A stretch of DNA of 64,000 nucleotides from Fusarium oxysporum f. sp. lycopersici 4287 (taxonomy: Eukaryota; Ascomycota; Sordariomycetes; Hypocreales; Nectriaceae). Position 1 is the stretch's first letter, and each line of letters begins with the position of its first letter. Below, in pieces: positions 22,038 through 32,161 of this stretch. A program made the translations under genes and the position numbers. The DNA lies in assembly GCF_000149955.1 (NCBI RefSeq), contig NC_030986.1, positions 948,787 through 1,012,786 of the forward strand, read 5' to 3'. The notes below the pieces were generated by a model, which worked only from the letters and a program-made list of their open reading frames with translations, did not search any database and was not told where the DNA came from.

Positions 22038-23208
22038 TTATTTGACCTTGCTAACGACAAACTGAGCAGCAGCGTTGGCATCCTGGCTGTAAGTCAAGTG
22101 GTCAGGGGTGATAGCAGCAGTACCGGCACAAACACCATCGCCAGCGTGGCAGATGATCTTGACGCGGTCAGCGGGAACACCCTGGATAGCCTGTCGCTGG
22201 ACTGTAAAACTGTTAATTTCTGAGGTTTTGTTGGAGGATGAGAGTGACTTACAAGGATCGCCAAAGTTGACAACGGCAGCAATCTTGCTAGTGGTATCGG
22301 CAGGGAGAGATTTTGCTGCGTTGTGAACCAGCATAGCACCCTGCGAGTATCCAGACATGACGACCTTGGTCTTGGGGCACTTCTGGTAAGCCTCCTTAAC
22401 AAGACTCACCCTGTATATGTTAGATACAAGCGACTTCATGAACTCGAGGTTTGACTTACATCTTCTGGGAACCGGCCTGGTCACCCATCTGCATGATACC
22501 ACCAACACTGGCGGCATACTCAACACCTTGGACAGCGAGCTTGTCGCTTCCGAGCTGCTGAGCAAGAGCCTGGAAGAAAGGAGGTCCGGCAGCAGTGCCG
22601 ACGTTGCCCATTTCAGTGGTACCGCGGGCGAAGATGACAGTTACGTCCTTGCAGTCGCCGCTGAGACCATTCTGAGTGGAACCACCAAAGCCACCGCTGC
22701 TGCCACCTGCAGATCCAAGGAAGCTGCCGAAGGGAGAGGTGGATGAACCGCCCTCAGCGCGAGGAGTCTCGCTAGAGCCTGTGGGCTGAGAAGCGGGAGC
22801 GCTGGTTGAAGCACTGCCGGAGGTGTCTCCTGTGGTGTCTCCACCGGTAGAGCCTCCTGGAAGGAAGCTTGAGCCACCACCTCCAATAGGGAGACTGGGA
22901 AGGCCACCGGTTGAGCCTCCAGAGCTGGGAAGACCTGGAATGCTTGGAATGCCTCCAGATGAACCACCAGAGCCTAGACCCGGGATACTGGGAAGTCCTC
23001 CAGTTGAACCTCCAGAGCTAGGAAGACTTGGGATGCTGGGAAGTCCACCAGTAGAACCGCCAGAGCTGGGAAGGCCAGGAAGACCGCCCGTGGAACCTCC
23101 AAAGCTGGGAATACCTGAGCCAAGGCCAGATCCGAGACCCTGTCGAGGAGCAATGGGACCGGCCACTGCAAAGGGCACGAGGGCGATGAGAACAGACTTG
23201 GAGAACAT
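22038..23208 (-). CDS. Secreted cutinase-family serine esterase with Gly/Ser/Pro repeat stalk
   Basis: Three exons: 23208-22460, 22410-22253 and 22201-22038, giving 356 aa. The ATG at 23206-23208 starts a clear signal peptide (MFSKSVLIALVPFAVAG), followed by a basic site IAPRQ. Residues about 23-130 are tandem units based on GGSTGGLPSIPGLPSS. A Thr/Ser-rich linker leads to the cutinase fold from about residue 186 (CKDVTVIFARGTTE). The nucleophile lies in GYSQG (S272), the acid in GDGVC (D324) and the histidine in DHLTY (H337), with family-typical disulfide cysteines. Cutinases hydrolyse ester polymers such as plant cutin; close relatives act on other esters. A stalk of more than 150 residues between signal peptide and catalytic domain is unusual, since classical cutinases have a short propeptide. 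It might tether the enzyme to the wall or surface (inference). Confidence 0.93.
22855..23115 (-). repeat. In-frame tandem repeats encoding GGSTGGLPS-type units
   Basis: Imperfect repeats of roughly 45 bp, with some shorter units, inside the cutinase-like gene. They encode variants of SSGGSTGGLPSIPGL about five times. Such in-frame arrays commonly vary in copy number between strains. Confidence 0.75.
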
Positions 23209-24245
23209 GATGAATAAGGTCAAGTTTTTAAACGAAAGGAGTTATTTAGAAGCGAATGAAAAGAAAAAGCGAATGAATGCAAAGTTGCTGAGCTGAGTTG
23301 ATCTGATTTCGACTCTATTGACGACTTTCATCCAGCTTATATGCTCTCAACTCCAACGCTCGAACCTCTTCCTGAACAACCCTGGATCGTGATAGATTCA
23401 TCCAAACCTCGTACTTCATCCGCAAGGTCTTCCCGAGTTGGAAAGGCTTCCGAGGTTCTATCAATCTCTCACGACGGTGAGCCTCACCTCAGATCATTCC
23501 ATTGCCATGCCATTACTCAACAACCCTGGCTGGGAACCATCTCGTAGATCGTTCATGTAAGTCTCAAGGGTGACTTGGTAGGGGTGAGCTTGGATGGTGA
23601 AACGGGACGAGGACAGATGAAACAGCGGCTTGGGCCGTGCGGTTGAAACGGCGTCTGAAGTTTAGAGCTGGACAAAAAGGATGAGACATTTTAGTACTAC
23701 TTTTTGGTGGACGCTTTTTATGCTAGTTCGGGGCTCATTTATACGCTCAGTTTCACTGAGAAACAATGGGCCGCACGTTTCTTTGTTTGACGGTAGGCAA
23801 ATCCGAAGTAGTAGTCAATGTGGAACGCATGGAGATACGACGGCTGTAGATCACGTAGTAAATAAACTTGATTGATTTAATTGTCAAAGCCATTTTCGTT
23901 TTCTATCAACTGATCATGTCTGACTCGGACTGCGTTGTAGTTAAATTGCGTCTCGGGTATAACTCAGTTCGAGGAATAGTGCTATCCACACTGAAGCTTA
24001 GCGAGGAGAGAAAAAAAGAAGTCAAAGTATTCATTCTTTCTGATATATGACAAGTAAAACCGCTATGCTAAAAACATGACTGAGAAGAGTGCTGTTAAAT
24101 CCTATTTGTTGCTTTGGTACGAATAATTCTCCTATTCGTGGAATACACATATAAACCTCCGTCATCAACACAAACACCACGTCTCACGACTCGCAACGTT
24201 AGACAATCTTGGCAATAACGGTATATCAGGCGGCATATTCCTTTT
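23209..24245. other. Intergenic region, cutinase-like promoter and calpain 3' flank
   Basis: About 1 kb between two minus-strand genes. No gene or strong repeat seen. Confidence 0.55.
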
Positions 24246-27167
24246 CTAGCTCACGAAACTAGCAGGGCTCCCCTTTGGAGGCACGAGCTCGGTGGCCTCA
24301 TCACCCCTCTGATCAGCGAGACGGACCTTGATGCCCGCGTGCTGAGCGTAGACGCGGAGGCCAATCACGCACACGGCATTCCACGGCTGTTTCTTCTTCT
24401 GCTTGAGTCGGGGAAACAGCGACGTGGGTAGCATATCATCGTCTGAGCTCGAGGAACTATCGTCTGGCTCTGATGAGGACACGGACGCCGAGTCTGAGCT
24501 GTCGAAGTCCGATTCGGAGGTTGGTTCTGTGGGAGGCGTGAAGACGGGGTTTGTGTCTATGCTTTGCATGGTTGTTCTTCTGCTGTGTTGGAGACTGTGA
24601 TCTCGTGATGGTATTGGTGAGTTTGCGAGAGATGGAGGGCCTCTGCGGTTGGCAGATGAATATTTGGTGGTAAGATCACTTGAGTCTGCAGATCCTCTTC
24701 CCTTGCTCTCGGTTTCTTGGCTCGTATCAACTGAAGACGGGTCCCCTTTTGGCTCGGTTGGTGTTTCACTAAGAGTCGAGACTTGCAAGTCACTCTTGAA
24801 AGAATCTTCTGGCCAAAATCCAGGCGGCGCCTTATCTAGTTTGGCAGCAGTATCATCCTCTTTCTTGCTAGGCTCTTCCTCATCCTCCTCCTTTGATGTA
24901 GGCTCCTCTTTTTCCTTTTCTTTCTCTTTCTCCACCTCAAGATCAATGCTGAGTGATGGAAGGATGAATAGATGGCCACGTGCTTTCTGAACAACGTTTA
25001 TTGCTGTTATCTGCCAGCACACTGCTCTCATGGACTCCAACTACTGGACTATGGAGTTTTCAATGCCTCGAAGGCTGCATATCGACTCGAGTTCTTTCTT
25101 CTTGCGGAGGGCCTCATCCTCATCAACGATTCCGCCTTTGGCATGTGCGAGATCATATTGCAGACCGATCTGGCGTAATTTTTGCGGATTACTGTCGGCT
25201 CCCATCTTGACCATCTTCTGGACAGTCGGAAGCCAATAATATCTCTCGGCCGTAATTTTGGGGATAACTTCATATGTACCTGGCTCGAGTTCGACCTCAC
25301 AATTGATCGAACGTCGATCCCACTTATGAGCCGGACGCACCGAGCAGATGGGTGTCTTATCGTCAGCTGTCTTAAGCAAAAAGTGCAGAACAAATTCGTA
25401 CTGCCCCTTCAAGTCTTTGAAGTAACGTTCATCAAGCTGAGACTGTCAGTATGAGTTGGTTTCACCAATGATCAGCATACCTGTGAGAGCACAATAACCA
25501 CCATGCCTTCTTCTTTGACCTCGATGATAAACTTCTTCTTAAGGTAGCCGGTAAGCCAAGAGATGCTAACACTTGTCCATTGTTGAGCTACCGTCCATCG
25601 CTCGTCAAAAAGACGAGTTCTGTACATCCACTTGAAGTTATCGAGCATGTCGCTGAAAGACATCCAGAAAATTCCGTCGTCGCCAAACTGATGCTGAAGC
25701 TTTCGAATCATATGAGGGGTCCATTGCTTGGAGCCATCTGACCATGGACCATGCCACTCGCCATGGCCATCTTCAGATTTCTGTCCCCAGGGGTTTCTGT
25801 ATGTGTCAGTTGTATGAGCCAAGCCAAAACTGCAAGTCATATTTACCGAATTTTGACCAAGCGGACTTTGTTGCCATCTTCGTCTTCAACTTCGGCCACC
25901 TTGAGAATCGAGTATGCATGTCGCAACACAATTCCGTTGTTATGGTCCTCTCCTGGACCGCCGGCAGACAAACCAAAGACGAATTCTCCATCTTCACCGT
26001 CGGATCCCAACATCTCACGCCACAGTCTCTCCTTGCGAAGGACTCTATTACCAGCGACCACAGTATTGACGCCGCCTGTGAGATCTTCGACTGCAGTGCC
26101 AGACCACCCACCATCCAAAGCATGATAGTCACCATGAACCTTTGCAAACTGAAATCGTCAGTTTTTATCTTGAGTATATTAAAGAGACAACTTACAGCTT
26201 TCTCAAGCAAGGGTAGCCAGGTCTCGTTAGGGTCCTCACACTTGGCAAAGTACAAGGACTCAGAGCCAGTTTGCTTCTGCGTCTTGTAAAGCCGAGCTTT
26301 CTTGCCCGTTGCATCATAGACTTCAGTATCTTCTCCGAAGTCCTTGTGCTTCAAGTAAAGGTTATCGTCAACAACAGTCGAAATCCACTCTCCGTCGCGG
26401 TTGAAGACGAAGCCGTAGACACCGCATTCTTCATCTTTTGCGACACAGATCTTCTTCATTAAATCTTTGCGATGGGCGATAGTTGCGAGAGCAGCCAGCC
26501 ACCAACAGTCACCACCAGCACCTTGTTTGATGTCTGTACTGGAGAAGCCGCCGACTGTGAACTGAGGGTTTTCGAAGATCCATGGAATGCGATGGACTGA
26601 GCCTGGTCTGGAGTATCGAGAACCATAGTCCCTGCCGTTGAACATGCGTCTTTGCAGGTTGTTCTTGTTGATGTCAGGTTTGGCGTCCTCCAGCTCGTCG
26701 TCCTTCTTCCGTGTGTTGCGATATTTCTTCATTCGCTGAATATTAGGTCCCCTCTCAGACGACGCTGGTTCGTCATCACTGCTGTCCTCCTCAAACCGTC
26801 TCCCCATTAAACCATTGAGACAATTATCTTGGTAAGACGAAAAGTCGGTTTCAATGTCAAAGTCTGGGTCGCTGAATTTGGCATTGGTTCGTTCACATTC
26901 ACGAACTATCGCTCTAACTCGAGCACGGCATTCTTTGGCAGCATCTTCATAGTTCTGCGCTGCATTGCGAGACTTGGGATAAGACGAGTCGGCGTCTGTG
27001 AGAAGTGACTCATACAGGCTCTGAGGAAAGATGGAAGTGACTTTTCCCGGTGCCTTAGAATGATACTTTGACCAGAACTTAGAAACCAGAGCTTGAGGGT
27101 TCAAAGGTTTACGCTTTGGCTTAGCAGGAGTAGGCTGCTGGCCAGGAGTAGGAGGAGTTGGCTTCAT
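24246..27167 (-). CDS. Calpain-family cysteine protease
   Basis: Five exons: 27167-26196, 26148-25847, 25796-25481, 25436-25050 and 24986-24246, about 905 aa. It is a cytosolic papain-fold protease of the calpain C2 family. The catalytic triad is complete: Cys in GAGGDCWWLAAL (about C221), His in VLRHAYSILKV (about H401) and Asn in RNPWG (about N426, codon 425 split by the intron). A C2L-like (domain III) region follows, with VVIVLSQLDERYF and QYEFVLHFLL. The N-terminus is Pro/Lys-rich. The tail is acidic and Ser/Glu/Lys-rich and ends with a short conserved-looking segment, PWNAVCVIGLRVYAQ. The last intron has a weak donor (GTCCAG), so that junction is the least certain; a stop codon just past it shows that splicing must occur nearby. 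It is not PalB/Rim13, as no MIT domain is seen. Autolysis and calcium response cannot be judged. Confidence 0.92.
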
Positions 27168-29505
27168 GGTTAAGAATTAATTTTCGGGACTCGAAATGTC
27201 TAAAGTGCATGGGAAATATTGGGGTCCTATATAGCCTCTCAAGGCATCTTCTTTGTAAAGGTCGATTGGACGCCTTTGTCAGAGACGCAGTGATCTGTTT
27301 GGTTGATGATCACCAGGTAACAGCAGCATCGCCGTGTTGCACATGGGATTGCGCAAAGTATACTGGAAGTGCAGTGCATGCATCTTGGCCTGTAAGCCGC
27401 CACTTTACGCTCTCTACCCGTAACGAGTCGGTTACAATATGCATCGCGAACAAGGCTGTGTCAGAAGTGATGGTTGAAAGGTGGGTGAAGTGCAGCGGGA
27501 AGCGTTACAGTTAATTAGGCAACAAACGACAATAACTGGAGACGTCGAAAGATGATGGATTCTTTGAGGTCTGATAGGTTGATGACATGGACAATCACGG
27601 TTGAAAGAAAGGCTCTTTGTAAGTGGCAGTGTTCAAAGAAGCGATGTAAGCTATTATTCGCTGATGATTGCAGATTCCAGCCGAAACCGTGGTTCGTTGT
27701 GAAAAATAAGGCTGAAATCGTTCGTCAGAGTTGATCAAGCCAAGCGACCTACCCTAAAAGCAGCAAGTTGGGGGCCATTTACAACATACAACAGTCAGAA
27801 CTAGAGCAACAGGTGCATGCCCAGAAGAGCACGAGGAAGTGGATTACTTGGTTTTATCAGCCTCATGTTGACAGAAATGGCTGATCTAGTCCGCTTTGTT
27901 CAGTTTTGAGGCCGTTGGTTCACCTTCTGTAGTGGCATCGTCTGACGTTGTATTGCAGATAACAAGACGAATCAAAGGCGACTTGATCTCTGCCACGTCA
28001 GCAGGGAAGATGCCTCGCGGGAGCCTGGACGAGACGAGGGAGAAAAGATGAGGTTCAACAAGAGAAAAGGCAGAAACGCAGGCTGATTCGGAATATAGTA
28101 CGCCTGGACTGAGATGTATCCAGGGGTGGGATAGCCCCGGGTTGATTCAGACTCATAATGCCGAAGAATCATCACGACCCAGTCCATTTCTTGATCTTCG
28201 GACATTCAAAACTGAGCACCTTCTAAAAAGAGTATCTTGATTCAATACCTCGATTTACTTCGATGCAGACAATACAGTCAGTGCGCAACTAGGTTTCGGT
28301 ACAAATGCCTGATGCTGCTTTGACAGGTTTGACAGCCTCCACTTGGTTCAGCAACGGCCTTGTTTTGAGACCCTTCATGAGTCAGTCAACAACCGTTTTG
28401 CTTCACTTATTTCTGCAAGGTACCCAGTGATCGTCATTTTTTGGTAGTGAACCAACCTAACGCATTCATTCCCCTTTTCTTTTCTCGGTATTGTCCATTG
28501 CCCATTCCATGTTTTGAACAAACTCTAAAAACTGCAAACTGCATCGCGGAGCCGGAAATCTTGGAGTTTCTTACGGAACCGCACACAGTTCAAGAGCACA
28601 GAGAACTCATCGAGAGTTGTAAAACCCACGTGGGACTGCAACGTTAGCGGTACAGTAGCTTACGGTACGGCGCTGGATATGGAATGAGGAAAGCCGTTAG
28701 AAGACAACCTGTGGATAGTGAGAGTTGGCCTCTAACTAAAGGTCCTGGCCTGAAGCTTGTTCCTTCGTCCATGTGGATTCTGGAATGTGAAAGCCCTGCC
28801 TGAAACTGTCACTGTCAACGGTGCAACCAAGCCCAATGTGGTGAAGAAAGGGATATGCTCAATATCGGTATGGGAAAAGAAAAGTAAGGCGAAAATGACA
28901 GACCGATGATGTAATCGACAAAAAAAATGAGCCAAGGACCCTGACCCGGGAGTAGCTGAAACTGAGGATGATTTGGGTGGTGATATCGAGATGCAATTAT
29001 CACGAGAAACAAAGACACTTTTTATAAACAACAAGAATAGAGAGGGAAAGAGCACAGCATGATCATCACATAGGCTCTAATTACTTCCCCAATGATCTTC
29101 TATAGACCCTCAATTGATCATTCTACTCGCGCGTAGTATACAAGACCCCTGCTATTTCTACAGCCAAGCTCCTCTCCTGATCCGCTTCTTTTTGTCAACC
29201 CCGCCAAAATGCTACCTCCTAAACTCTCTCGCAAAAATTGTTAGTACACCTCTTATCACATCATGGCCATGGCATGGCCTCCTCGGCTTTGCCTCCGCCT
29301 AATACGGTCCTGATGCGCACATCGAGATCCTCCCTTTCTTCCCTTCTTCATCAAAACATCGACTCCCCCGCCCATGAGCCTCATCACGACGTCGCACACG
29401 CACACAATCCACGAATACATGTCTCGACCTCAAGTCCTCAATTTCTTTCCGATCTGGTCCTATTCGACTTCTCTTTGATCCGGTCATATCCCCCGTTTTC
29501 CGATC
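27168..29505. other. 2.3 kb divergent intergenic region
   Basis: Lies between the calpain gene (-) and the RING/TRAF gene (+). It contains copy 2 of the 19-bp repeat. A 77-codon frame on the minus strand at 27972-28205 starts plausibly (MSEDQEMDWVVMILRHY) but has no known domain or splice partner, so it is left uncalled. Confidence 0.55.
28379..28397 (+). repeat. 19-bp direct repeat, copy 2
   Basis: Identical to 2844-2862 over 19 bp, including a TGAGTCAG core with its preceding T. Non-coding context. Confidence 0.6.
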
Positions 29506-31095
29506 ATGGCCACAACTCCTCCTCCCGCCGCGGCTACAACCCTCCGAGACTCGAGACAGCCGACTCCTACTTCTCCTGTCGCTCCTACGCCGACTACGGC
29601 TGTTCCTGTTCTTTTGACTTCTGCTTCCGAATCGAGCGATGATGGAATTCGTTTGAGTCCAGCGGCTGCTCGCCGCTTCGCCCGCCGCAACCTTCGCCGC
29701 ACATCCCCAACTCCCGACCTCGTCACTAGTCTCGTTCGGCCGCCCTCGCCAGATACTTTTTATGTTGGAGCACAAGTCTCGCAGCAAGTCAGACAAGATG
29801 TCAGGGCCAGAATTGATCCTTCATATTCGGGTCTTTTGATACCCAATGTTAACTCGGATCGTCGAACCGGACCTCTGCTTCCTCCACACCCATCTTCTCT
29901 CGGAATTCCCAAACGTTATGGCGGAAACTGCATCTTCGATATGTATTCTTTGACATATGTCAGCGAACCAGATGCTAATTTACTCTGTCCTATCTGCCAT
30001 GACCCTCTGGTGGATCCGGTTACAACTCCCTGCGATCATACATTCTGCTATCGATGCTTGCGACAAAGCATTGACTCGAGTCCTTCCGGAACGGCCTGTC
30101 CCATTGACCGAGAGCCTTTGGCCTGGCCTAACTGCTTCAGCGCACCACGGCTCATCCGCACTCAGCTTAATAGTCTCAAAGTCAAGTGCCCTTACCATGC
30201 ACGAGGCTGCAAATCAGAAGTTCGTCGGGAGGTAGTCGAAACACATGCTTCGACGGAATGCCGGTTCAAGGACTTCACCTGCCCCGGCGCTGATTGTGAC
30301 AAGAGATTACGTTCCAAACCTGAAGATGATACTTGTCCCCACAAGGAGGATAAATGTTTACACTGCAAAGTGACAATCGAGGCTACTGATCGCGAACTGC
30401 ATTTGTTATCATGTCCGAACAGCAAAACTCGCTGTGAGACATGCTGGAAGCTCGTATATCGCAGCCAGACCAAGGAACACGACGAATTAGAATGCGAAGG
30501 TGCTGTCATCAACTGTCCATATAGCGAGCTTGGTTGTCCAGCTCGTGCGATGCGCGGACAAATGGATGCTCATACTCTAGCTTGCGCATTCCACCCAGAC
30601 ACCCCGTCAGGCATGATAATTCGCTCACAGCGAGAAATCATCGATTCCTACACCAACCTCGGCCAACAAGTGCAGCAACTCCAAACTCGCCAGGACGAGA
30701 CAAATCAACGCATCACAGAATTCAACTCGTCTCTCAGTCGCCGGGGTGTGGGCGACTCGGTAATGGGAGACAACCGCACAATCCAAGACCTCGACGCTGG
30801 TTTCGAAGAAGTTCACCAGAACCTAACACACCTCGAGGCGCGGCAGAGTATGTGGACTATCAACCAAATCATGCCTATTCGCGAGGAGGTAACTGAACTG
30901 CGCAACAATATTAACATGATTAGAATGCATGTTAACTGGCTCCTGAACCGAAGCCGCGAAGAAGGCCGCATAAGAGCAGCCGCGAGCTCTGGATCCACGG
31001 CAACTTTGCAGAGGGACAGGTCGGTAGAAGGCCCTCGTCTCGCGGAACGCCGTCGGTCAGCTAGTGTCGAAGGAACAGATTTGCCCCGTCTGTGA
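29506..31095 (+). CDS. RING finger / TRAF-type zinc finger protein, likely E3 ubiquitin ligase
   Basis: Single exon, 529 aa. The first about 90 residues are Pro/Thr/Ser-rich and disordered. A RING domain starts near residue 161 with CPIC, then CDHTFCYRC and CPIDREPL; the last ligand is Asp, as in TRAF6-type RINGs. Several TRAF-type zinc-finger modules rich in paired Cys/His follow at about residues 215-365 (CPYHARGC, CRFKDFTCPGADC, CPHKEDKCLHC, CPNSKTRCETC and CPYSELGC). A predicted coiled coil at about 370-490 may mediate oligomerisation. There is no MATH/TRAF-C domain, which animal TRAFs have. It probably transfers ubiquitin to unknown partners (inference from RING). It lies about 1.1 kb upstream of UFD2 on the same strand. 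The ATG follows a CT-rich leader. Confidence 0.9.
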   Translation: MATTPPPAAATTLRDSRQPTPTSPVAPTPTTAVPVLLTSASESSDDGIRLSPAAARRFARRNLRRTSPTPDLVTSLVRPPSPDTFYVGAQVSQQVRQDVRARIDPSYSGLLIPNVNSDRRTGPLLPPHPSSLGIPKRYGGNCIFDMYSLTYVSEPDANLLCPICHDPLVDPVTTPCDHTFCYRCLRQSIDSSPSGTACPIDREPLAWPNCFSAPRLIRTQLNSLKVKCPYHARGCKSEVRREVVETHASTECRFKDFTCPGADCDKRLRSKPEDDTCPHKEDKCLHCKVTIEATDRELHLLSCPNSKTRCETCWKLVYRSQTKEHDELECEGAVINCPYSELGCPARAMRGQMDAHTLACAFHPDTPSGMIIRSQREIIDSYTNLGQQVQQLQTRQDETNQRITEFNSSLSRRGVGDSVMGDNRTIQDLDAGFEEVHQNLTHLEARQSMWTINQIMPIREEVTELRNNINMIRMHVNWLLNRSREEGRIRAAASSGSTATLQRDRSVEGPRLAERRRSASVEGTDLPRL

Positions 31096-32161
31096 TTAGT
31101 GTTTGCTTCTTTTTCTACTCTTCTTTTTAATCTTTTATTGGCGTAATGGTTTACGGAATACCCCGGCATTTACACGTAGGCTTAGTCGGAAAAGGGTTAT
31201 GATTCATTGAGCACCGGCGGTAGTCTTTTATCATAGATTTATTTTAATCAGACGACTCAGGTTTGATATCCATGTGTGTTTTCTGTGTTTGGATGCTTCT
31301 TGTGACACATTGCCTATTTTAGACATGACGCTGCGTCACTTTAAGATCTTGAAGGCCTGACGTCAGGGGTCTAGAACTTCATTCTTTTTCACATACATCG
31401 CTATTCATGAAAACGTTTGACGTTGACTTTAAGGAGGAGGCAGCCTGATCATAAGAGATGAAAGTTTGACAGCAAGATGCAATTTTCACGCAGACTGCCA
31501 TAAGTTCACCATTTAATAACCTAAGAATAGCACATCATGATTGATTGGTTTTTGAGAAGCTCCTATAAAATATCAGATGCAAGTCTTAGATCTTCATCAT
31601 GATACAGGAAATACAGATGCTGTATCCTCGACTCTGTATCACCTCATCTTAGACATGACCATCAGTGCTCAGAAACAGCGAGCCACTTTATATTGCGGAG
31701 TTTAGAAGAGTGCTGCGGAGTTTGGGAGATGATTTGGCAGGCCAACATAAATCTTACGGCTCTAGTGGTATATTCTTTGTTCAACTGTTTTCATCTATCC
31801 TTTGAAACAATACTATTACCAATACCTCAGTGACTATTTCTTCCAGGTCCTTCTACACGAGTAGGCTACCAAAGTTTCAGCGCCACAGCTCAGAAGCAGC
31901 CACTAAAGCCTCACCGCCCCACCTCGAACCTCAAAGTTCCTAGGCCCAGCTCTGCCTGGAATTCCCCCACCCTCAGGTCCCCAAGCTCATCATTATCAAC
32001 TGTACTACGCCTTTGTGAGGCTTGGGTCCACACCTCATAGATCTCGTCCATCTCACTCTCAGCCTCGCCATCCCATCTGAACCTCTTTCTTTCAACATAA
32101 TTCTCGTCTTTTTTCACTTCCTCCTCCTTTCTCATCCGCACTTTGACTCGTAATCGCTATA
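31096..32161. other. Intergenic region between the RING/TRAF gene and UFD2
   Basis: About 1.1 kb; contains the UFD2 promoter with a pyrimidine-rich leader just before the ATG. Nothing else seen. Confidence 0.55.

Noticed and set aside
22823..23296. Pro-rich 157-codon frame on the plus strand
   Set aside because: It is the reverse complement of the cutinase-like gene's Gly/Ser/Pro repeats; the repeat composition keeps both strands open.
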